Below are positions 58,196 to 64,000 of a stretch of DNA of 64,000 nucleotides, one piece after another (position 1 is the stretch's first letter; each line of letters opens with the position of its first letter). The position numbers were made by a program, and so were the translations under genes. The notes beneath the pieces were generated by a model. The model made no database searches and was not told where the DNA came from. It was given only the letters and a program-made list of their open reading frames with translations. Location: assembly GCF_018986735.1 (NCBI RefSeq), contig NZ_CP065521.1:2232001-2296000 (forward strand), given 5' to 3'. The stretch is from Schaalia sp. 19OD2882 (lineage in GTDB: Bacteria > Actinomycetota > Actinomycetes > Actinomycetales > Actinomycetaceae).

Positions 58196-58755
58196 GCCTT
58201 CGAGGGCGAGGGCGGGGCCGCGAGTGCGTGAAGAACACCCCCACTGTCACCCTCGACGAGCATTTCGCCCCGAAACCCCCAATTTCCGCGCCGAGTGTGA
58301 CATCGGGGGACAAAAGACGGCAAGAGGTGGCCAAAGACCAAGTGGCGATGGCCCCACGGCGGACGAGCCGGCGCAGCCCACAAGCACAGGGCCCGCGGAG
58401 AAGGCCAGTCCTTGACCAAGACCCCCACCAGCAGGCTTGAGCCCGTTCCCACCGACGCTGCAGCCCCCTGGTGACATTGCAACTCCCCTGCTGATGCTGC
58501 GACTCCCCTACCGACGCTGCACCGTCGGCAGCAGGGTCACAACGTCGGCACCAATACAGCACCGACGGCTTGGTCACACCCCGAACAAGGGTCTTCGACG
58601 ACCAGATCATCGCCCACGCCAACACCCCACGAAGAGCATTCGACGAAGAACTCACCAGGCGCGCCCCCCTGCCACACGCCACACCTCGCGACAGGCACAC
58701 CACCGCGCCTCCACCGCCGAGCCGAACAGAGGCATCTCGACCACAGGCCGCCGAA
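58196..58755. other. Gene-free stretch between two repeat loci
   Basis: No supported gene was found in about 560 bp. It contains loosely repeated GATGCTGCGACTCC / GACGCTGCA-type segments around 58450-58540 and no ribosome sites. It may be a decayed gene or mobile-element remnant, but nothing can be identified. Confidence 0.5.
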
Positions 58756-58836
58756 GACCGAATCTCACGGTGGGATGGACGAATCTCACGAAGGGACGGA
58801 CGAATCTCACGAAGGGACGGACGAATCTCGCGGAGA
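58756..58836. repeat. Dispersed 21-bp-period repeat, locus 6
   Basis: Four units of GACGAATCTCAC spaced 21-22 bp apart, the two middle units identical. It is the longest simple block of the family in the window and faces locus 5 in the opposite orientation. Confidence 0.85.
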
Positions 58837-59002
58837 GGTTGGGAGAGGTGGAACCAGGGGTGCGCGTGGATCTGCACAAACCCAGGAGATGTTACTAATG
58901 AGACTACTGTCGATTGGTGGTCGACAAACCCAAGAAGTTAGACTCTACGGACTATTTCAGAAACCACCGTGATCGACGCGCCACCTTCGAAAGAGGTCCC
59001 AC

Positions 59003-60835
59003 GTGTTACCACCCCAGCACCTGAATCCCGGACATGGCAGGTCCGGGGCAAAGGGGCGTGCGGGTCACACGGAGGGCCCCACCAACGCATCCTCCTCACG
59101 GTCGACACCGACACGGGCTGAGGGAAACGCCCCCACCTCCACGCCCGTTCCAACACCTGTTTCATCTGCGGCACCAACATCGAGCCCCCGCCGGATCGCC
59201 AAGCCCGTACGCGCGCCCTCCTCCCTTTCCGCACGTGACGCCACACCGTCGCCAGCACCCGCGCCCGCTGACACTTCCGCTCAATCCCCCACGGCGGCAC
59301 CTCACCAGGGCTCCGACACAGCCCTGCCCCGTGCCCAGCGCGCCGCTCGACCTCATGACGAGGAACACCCCTCGCACACCGCCAGTGCGGCGCACCTAGC
59401 TCCTTCCCACAGCCGCCGCGCTGGGCTCGCCGCGGCCGTCCTCGTCACATCGCTGGCCGCAATGGTGGGAGTCGGCCTGCTGCAAGTCGGAGACGCCCAC
59501 GCGCGCGCAATGCCCGGAGTCCATGTGGCCGACGTCGACGTCACGGGCCTGACCGAGGAAGAGATCGTGCGCACCCTGGACGCCCGCTTCGCCGGTCGCT
59601 CAGTGGACGTCGAGGTGGACGGACACTCCGTCGAAGTCTCCCTGACGGATCTCGGAGTCGTCGTGGACACACGAGCAACTGCCCGCGCCGCACTGTCGAC
59701 CTCGACCCCCTTGTGGAACGCAGTCATGGCGGACTCTGCCGCTCCAGTGACGGTTCCCCTGGTGACAAGCGTTGACGCTCGCGTCGCCGAGGCCCCCTCC
59801 GTCATCGACAAGGCGGTGACCACGGCGCCCACCGATGCCGAGGTGCGCCGTTCCGCGTCCTCGGGCGACTTCGAGGCGAGCCCGGGAAGTCCGGGACAAC
59901 GCGTGGACCCGATCGAATTGGCCGAGCAGGTGCAAAGCGCCCTGTCGGCCTCACCCGCGCAGGAGCCTTTGCGCGTGAGCGCCACCCCGCGCCCCACACC
60001 GCCGGCCGTGACCACCGCTGAGGCGCGCGCCGCCGCCACCGCTGCCAACACCCGCCTGGCCCAGGAGGTGACGCTGGCCGCCGATGGCCGCAAGTGGACG
60101 GCTGAGGCCCATGTGAAGGCCACATGGTTGAAGGTCGTCACCATCGACAGTCAGCCCACACTGAGCGTCGACCGCGCGCAGGTGCGCACCTGGGTCGACC
60201 AGGTGGCCGACCGTTTCGCCCTGCCTCCGGTTTCGGAGGTGGTCAATGTCGACGAGGCCGGCAAGGTCTTGGAGAAGTTCCGGCCCGCACGCCCCGGCAA
60301 GACCATCGGCCAGCGCGATGCCCTGGTGTCGGCGATCGAGACGGCCTTGTTGCAGGGCACTCCGCTGGCCGCTGAGATGTTCGTCGAAGAGGTGCCCGCT
60401 GCCACCGAGAACCGTGTCGTGTCGGCGGGTCCGGAGCGTTTCGCCCACGCGGCCCGCCCGGACGAGAAGTGGATCGACGTCAACCTGGCAGAGCGCACGA
60501 TGACCGCCTACGTCGGCACCTCGCAGGTGCACGGCCCGGTCGCGATGAATGACGGCGGACAGGGCCACCCGACGGTCGAGGGCACTTTCAAGATCTACCA
60601 CAAGATGCGGGTCCAGGACTTGGGCTGCAGTTCCGGCTACGACTGGTGCGTGCCGCAGGTGCCGTGGATCTCGTACTTCGAGGGCGACTTCGCCATCCAC
60701 GCCGCCCCGTGGGCGCACACCTTCGGTCTGGGCAGCGGCCTGGAGTCCCACGGGTGCGTGAACGTGCCGGTGGAGGACGCCAAGTGGATCTTCGAATGGG
60801 CGCCGGAGGGCACCGTCGTCGTCTCGCACCGGTGA
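59003..60835 (+). CDS. L,D-transpeptidase with peptidoglycan-binding region (YkuD)
   Basis: Cell-wall cross-linking enzyme of 610 residues. A Ser/Thr/Pro-rich cytosolic stretch of about 135 residues precedes a signal anchor (GLAAAVLVTSLAAMVGVGLL). The outside part has a PG_binding_4-like region (HVADVDVTGLTEEEIVRTLD and a second similar block near residue 385). The YkuD catalytic domain follows: WIDVNLAERTMTAYVGTSQV, then the active site HGCVNVPVEDAKWI, with Ser-His before the catalytic Cys. Such enzymes make 3-3 cross-links and resist many beta-lactams. The GTG at 59003 follows GAGG. Another unusual trait is the disulfide-capable loop LGCSSGYDWCVP. Confidence 0.9.
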   Translation: MLPPQHLNPGHGRSGAKGRAGHTEGPTNASSSRSTPTRAEGNAPTSTPVPTPVSSAAPTSSPRRIAKPVRAPSSLSARDATPSPAPAPADTSAQSPTAAPHQGSDTALPRAQRAARPHDEEHPSHTASAAHLAPSHSRRAGLAAAVLVTSLAAMVGVGLLQVGDAHARAMPGVHVADVDVTGLTEEEIVRTLDARFAGRSVDVEVDGHSVEVSLTDLGVVVDTRATARAALSTSTPLWNAVMADSAAPVTVPLVTSVDARVAEAPSVIDKAVTTAPTDAEVRRSASSGDFEASPGSPGQRVDPIELAEQVQSALSASPAQEPLRVSATPRPTPPAVTTAEARAAATAANTRLAQEVTLAADGRKWTAEAHVKATWLKVVTIDSQPTLSVDRAQVRTWVDQVADRFALPPVSEVVNVDEAGKVLEKFRPARPGKTIGQRDALVSAIETALLQGTPLAAEMFVEEVPAATENRVVSAGPERFAHAARPDEKWIDVNLAERTMTAYVGTSQVHGPVAMNDGGQGHPTVEGTFKIYHKMRVQDLGCSSGYDWCVPQVPWISYFEGDFAIHAAPWAHTFGLGSGLESHGCVNVPVEDAKWIFEWAPEGTVVVSHR

Positions 60836-60907
60836 GGGTGTGGGCTTCCTTCCGGCGAGGGCGGAGCCGCTGACTGACGAGGACGAGGGAGCGCTGCCCG
60901 AGCCGTC

Positions 60908-62533
60908 TCACACGAACGGCATCATGTCCACCCAGCACGCCTGTGGGCCGCCGGCTTCATGGTCCTGGAGGCGCCTCAGGTGCACGATCCCATCGGCACA
61001 CCGCCTCACCAGTTCCGGGTCGTGAGTGATGACCAGGACGACGGCACCACGCGCGGCCAGACGTCGCAGGCGGTCGGCGACAGCTGCCAGGTGTGCGGCG
61101 TCGACTCCTGAGGTCGGTTCGTCCCACACGTGGATGTGCGCCCTGCGGGCCAGCGCCGAGGCGACACAGAGGCGCTGCTTCTGCCCACCCGAGAGTGCCT
61201 GCGGGTGCCGATGGGCCACCTCGGCCAGGTCGAGGTCACGCAGCAGCAAGTCGACGTCCACGTCGTCGGCCGCCCCAAGGGCCACTTCAGCGCGCACGGA
61301 GTCGGCGAAGAGCTGCCGGTTGACATCCTGCATGACGAGGGCGGAGCGGGCGCGTCGGGCGCGCGCCCGCAGGCGACGTCCGTCGATCGACACTTTTCCG
61401 CGGCGGGCTTCGGCCAGGCCGGTGAGGACTCGCGCCAACGTGGACTTTCCGGCGCCGTTGACGCCGACAAGGGCCGTCACTGCTCCGGCTGGCAGCCGCA
61501 GGTGGTCGATGTCGAGCACCGGCCGCCCGGGGTGGCCGTGGCGCAGGCCTTCGACAACCAGGTCGCCGCACCGTGGGCGCGCATCACCTTGTCGCGGCAC
61601 CGCGAGCGCAGGTGCCAGTGGGTCCGACAGTGAGCGCAATCCGAGTGCCCGGCGGTCGGCCCGGCCCATGGCGAAGAAGGCCTCGCCCGTCCATTCGTGT
61701 GTGATCCTGCCTCCTGCCACGCGGAGCACCCGGTCGGCCAGGCCGCGCAGGAAGTGCAGGCGGTGTTCGGCGACGACGATGGTCGCCCCCTGATGTTTGA
61801 GCCGGCAGATCGCGGCACTGACGTGTGACAGGGCTGCGGGTGACAGGTTGGAGGTCGGCTCGTCCAACAGGACCACTGGCGTGCCCGCGACCAGGGCCTG
61901 GGCGCAGGCGACCTTCTGCAGTTCTCCGCCGGAAAGATCCGCCAGTGGGCGTTCGAGCAGGTCGGAGACTCCCATCTGAGAGGCGGCGTCTGCGACTTTG
62001 GCCAGGAGGCCACGGGGTTCTTCGCCCAGGTTCTCGCCTCGGAAGCAGAGTTCGTCGTGCACGTGGGTGGTGAAGAACTGGGTTCGCGGGTTCTGGAAGA
62101 CGGTGGTGCTGACCCGGGCGGCCGCCGCCAGGCCTCCTGCAGTCATGTCCTGTGCGGCGACATGGACGCTGCCGTGCAGGTCTCCGCGGTGGAAGTGCGG
62201 GGCCAGCCCGTTGAGCAGGCGCAGCAGGGTGGTCTTTCCTCCTCCGCTGGGGCCGCACAGCAGGGTGAGGGTTCCGGGGGCCAGGACGAGGTCGATGTCG
62301 CTGACTCCGGGCTCACCGGCGGTGTGTGGGTGGCCGGTGGGCCCGTCGACCGGGCTCGATCCGTCGGCCGTGCCCGCCTTTCCTGCCCCCGTCCCGGCCT
62401 CCGGTCGTGGCGTTGCCCATGCGGCAAGGTGCGTGGCGCCCGTCGAGTAGCGGAAGGACACCTGGTCCAGACGAACCGACTGCCCGCCCTCGTCTTGAGG
62501 CGTGGGTGCAGCGCCCGGATCATTCGGCGTCAC
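60908..62533 (-). CDS. ECF transporter ATPase, fused double domain (EcfA-EcfA')
   Basis: Cytosolic motor of an energy-coupling factor importer, 541 residues, two ABC domains in one chain. First domain: Walker A GPSGGGKTT, Q-loop VFQNPRTQFF, signature LSGGELQK, Walker B VVLLDEPTSN. Second domain: GVNGAGKST, VMQDVNRQLF, LSGGQKQR, IHVWDEPTSG. All catalytic residues are present. In many bacteria these are two genes. GTG 62533 overlaps the stop of the T component (GTGA). Between the first strand and Walker A lies an unusually long Gly/Pro-rich insertion (about residues 30-70). Confidence 0.9.
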   Translation of the reverse strand: MTPNDPGAAPTPQDEGGQSVRLDQVSFRYSTGATHLAAWATPRPEAGTGAGKAGTADGSSPVDGPTGHPHTAGEPGVSDIDLVLAPGTLTLLCGPSGGGKTTLLRLLNGLAPHFHRGDLHGSVHVAAQDMTAGGLAAAARVSTTVFQNPRTQFFTTHVHDELCFRGENLGEEPRGLLAKVADAASQMGVSDLLERPLADLSGGELQKVACAQALVAGTPVVLLDEPTSNLSPAALSHVSAAICRLKHQGATIVVAEHRLHFLRGLADRVLRVAGGRITHEWTGEAFFAMGRADRRALGLRSLSDPLAPALAVPRQGDARPRCGDLVVEGLRHGHPGRPVLDIDHLRLPAGAVTALVGVNGAGKSTLARVLTGLAEARRGKVSIDGRRLRARARRARSALVMQDVNRQLFADSVRAEVALGAADDVDVDLLLRDLDLAEVAHRHPQALSGGQKQRLCVASALARRAHIHVWDEPTSGVDAAHLAAVADRLRRLAARGAVVLVITHDPELVRRCADGIVHLRRLQDHEAGGPQACWVDMMPFV

Positions 62534-63240
62534 GAAGGCACCTCCCACCCCGTCACTCGCAGCACCACCAGCCCCGCGCACAGCGCCGCCACCACCAGGT
62601 CGCCGACACCCAAGGCCAAAGGGGCCACGCTGGTGCGGGAGACGCCCTGGCCAAGGCCACGCAGCATTGCCGAGGCGGCCAGGTCGTCCGACATGCGAGT
62701 GGTGGAGGCCAGCATCGGCACCAGCACGTGTTCGGCCATGCGCACGGGGTGGGCCAGTACCGACAGGGGTGAGGAGGCGAGTCCGCGCAGGCGCATCGCA
62801 TCCGCGATTGCGCGCAGCTCCCTGACCAGGACGGGGGCGAAACGCAGCATCACGGCAAAGGGGATGACCACGTGGCGCGGTGCGCGCATCCGCTCAAGTG
62901 CGGCGGCCAAGTGGCCGACCCTGGTGGTGGCCACGACCCAGTAGGCCAGTCCCGCACCCACGGAGAATCGGGTGAACCAGAATCCGAGAGCCGCACACAG
63001 GGTCGGGCCCCATCCCACCCACATGAGGGGTGCCGCCAGGTAGGCGCTCGCCCATGCGGCGCTCCACAGGCACCATGCGCCCAGGTGCGCCCATCGGATG
63101 GCACCCGTGGCGGCGCCGGCGGCCAGCAGGGTGGTCGTCACGGCTCCGGCCACCAGTGTGAGCAGGAAGCTGCCTTTTCCCATGACCAGCGCATTGACCA
63201 GCAGCAGGGCCAGCAGTTTCGTGCGCGGATCGACCCTCAC
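62530..63240 (-). CDS. ECF transporter transmembrane component T
   Basis: Membrane scaffold of 236 residues that joins the ATPases to the S component. It begins VRVDPRTKLLALLLVNALVM, the usual EcfT D-P-R-T-K start. It contains several helices and ends with the coupling-helix motifs RELRAIADAMRLRGLASSPL and LAASAMLRGLGQG, the A-x-R-G repeats that dock on the ATPases. GTG 63240 overlaps the stop of the S gene (GTGA). The order S-T-A on one transcript is a dedicated (group I) ECF layout. Confidence 0.9.
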   Translation of the reverse strand: MRVDPRTKLLALLLVNALVMGKGSFLLTLVAGAVTTTLLAAGAATGAIRWAHLGAWCLWSAAWASAYLAAPLMWVGWGPTLCAALGFWFTRFSVGAGLAYWVVATTRVGHLAAALERMRAPRHVVIPFAVMLRFAPVLVRELRAIADAMRLRGLASSPLSVLAHPVRMAEHVLVPMLASTTRMSDDLAASAMLRGLGQGVSRTSVAPLALGVGDLVVAALCAGLVVLRVTGWEVPS

Positions 63241-63881
63241 AGCAGTCCGGCGCGCGCGAAGTGACGGTCGATGACCCGCATGGCCATCCATGCGGCGCCG
63301 ATTCCGACCAGGCAGACGACGACTTGGAAGAGGATGAGGTTCGTGGGGGTGAAGACCTGTTCCATGAGCATCCGGTAGTCGTGGCCCTGGCGTTTTTCGA
63401 TGCGTTCGAAGAATGCGGTGGAGCCCAGGACGACGGGCAGCAGGGGCGCGATGGTCCAGAATTGGAAGACGCCGTAGGCGACCCACACGTGGGGGCGTGA
63501 GGCGTGACGGCCGGCTCGCAAGATGAGGTCCGCGGCCAGGCCGCACAGTGCGGCGACCACCACGGTGGCCCAGAACTGGCCGAGCAGCACCATTGCTCCT
63601 CCGACGACGGTCCCCAGCAGTGTCATGGCGAACATGTGGGGTGTGCGCGCCATGAACAGGATGACAACGGTGGCGTTGACCAGGGTGCCCACGAGGATGC
63701 CCGCCAAGTGCAGGGGCGGTGAGATGAAGCCGATCAGGGCGGTCAGGAAGAGGATGACGAAGTAGATTGCGGCGAAGATTCCGACGTTGACCAGGGCGCG
63801 GGCGTTCAGGGCGCTCGCAGGGCGCTCGGCCTGCGGGCGTGTGGGGGTCGGCGTGGCGGGTGGGGTCGGGGAGGTGGACAT
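63237..63881 (-). CDS. ECF transporter S component (MptD/Trep_Strep-like)
   Basis: Substrate-binding membrane protein of 214 residues. After a Pro/Thr-rich head of about 25 residues there are five or six helices (NVGIFAAIYFVILFLTALIG, LVNATVVILFMARTPHMFAM, TLLGTVVGGAMVLLGQF, VVVAALCGLAADLILRAGRH). Its pattern resembles the MptD/Trep_Strep S components, whose ligand is unknown. None of the classic vitamin signatures (ThiT, BioY, RibU) is visible. ATG 63881 has GGAG upstream. It is the first gene of the ECF operon. Confidence 0.75.
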   Translation of the reverse strand: MSTSPTPPATPTPTRPQAERPASALNARALVNVGIFAAIYFVILFLTALIGFISPPLHLAGILVGTLVNATVVILFMARTPHMFAMTLLGTVVGGAMVLLGQFWATVVVAALCGLAADLILRAGRHASRPHVWVAYGVFQFWTIAPLLPVVLGSTAFFERIEKRQGHDYRMLMEQVFTPTNLILFQVVVCLVGIGAAWMAMRVIDRHFARAGLL

Positions 63882-63978
63882 CGGTGCTCCGGGGACGAGG
63901 GCGGGCGGCGGTGGGATGCCACCGACAACGTTCCGAGGATGGCGCATGAGGCGTGTCCGACACGCCGTTTCTTGACGA

Positions 63979-63998
63979 TCATGACTCAGGTGTCATGA
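63979..63998. promoter_or_regulatory. Inverted repeat upstream of ECF operon
   Basis: TCATGAC (63979-63985) and GTCATGA (63992-63998) are perfect complements separated by 6 bp, about 100 bp before the S-component start. It is a plausible operator, possibly for the substrate-responsive regulator of the ECF module; the window ends here. Confidence 0.4.
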
Positions 63999-64000
63999 AA

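Noticed and set aside
58500-58755. Possible decayed transposase on the minus strand
   Set aside because: A short open stretch exists, but no DDE residues, terminal repeats or family pattern could be found.

Overview
The window is high-GC actinobacterial chromosome. Evidence for this is the GTG starts, a GTP-type PEP carboxykinase, DUF4235 and sterol-carrier-like proteins, a MutT1-type Nudix/phosphatase fusion, an LPXTG adhesin and a separate purS/purQ/purL set. The gene content best fits the family Actinomycetaceae (Actinomyces/Schaalia-like); that assignment is an inference from gene content only. Genes are densely packed and most overlap by ATGA or GTGA inside operons.

Layout. 1-6.6 kb: an export region, with an FtsX/MacB-like permease (cut by the window edge), its ATPase and a PadR regulator on the minus strand, divergent from a two-gene heterodimeric ABC exporter. 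6.7-13.9 kb: scattered metabolic and unknown genes (aldo/keto reductase, membrane protein, ACT protein, old-yellow-enzyme reductase, DUF4921 GalT-like protein, solitary substrate-binding lipoprotein, DUF4235, sterol-carrier-like protein). 14.0-17.2 kb: an NhaC antiporter gene and a GH29 alpha-L-fucosidase gene, interrupted by three in-frame stops that each differ from TGG by one transition. 17.3-21.2 kb: tRNA-Ser(CGA), a GntR/FadR regulator with clear operator-like palindromes, a small unknown gene and a BetT-like BCCT carrier. 21.9-32.0 kb: a complete compact type I-G (formerly I-U) CRISPR-Cas system on the minus strand, in the order csb1(cas7)-csb2(cas5/6)-cas3-csb3-like-cas4/cas1 fusion-cas2-leader-array (21 repeats, 20 spacers). 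32.1-34.0 kb: a DEDDh exonuclease with a TerB-like tail and an FMN reductase. 34.3-40.2 kb: the purine operon purD-purC-purS-purQ-purL. 40.3-47.3 kb: a second, Na+-type BCCT carrier, a large sortase-anchored SdrD-like adhesin and an anchored lipoprotein. 47.5-55.8 kb: central phosphate and carbon functions (pckG, DUF47-PiT phosphate uptake, septum-formation-domain lipoprotein, mutT1, polyphosphate kinase). 55.9-60.8 kb: an unknown gene, tRNA-Lys(UUU), a Bcr/CflA MFS pump and an L,D-transpeptidase. 60.9-63.9 kb: an ECF transporter module (S, T and a fused double ATPase).

How the parts work together. The cas genes overlap one another and appear translationally coupled, so interference and adaptation would be made from one transcript that runs toward the array. 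The purine genes form one operon. DUF47 and PiT form the usual phosphate-uptake pair and lie near ppk. Beyond genes, the window holds a dispersed intergenic repeat with 21-bp periodicity (six loci), a diverged pair of 3' elements flanking the adhesin, several strong terminator hairpins and several palindromic operator candidates.

The most unusual items are the Trp-to-stop cluster, the 21-bp-period repeat family and the CRISPR repeat, which folds into an 8-bp stem closed by a C(UUCG)G tetraloop. All calls were made by reading the sequence; no database search was possible.
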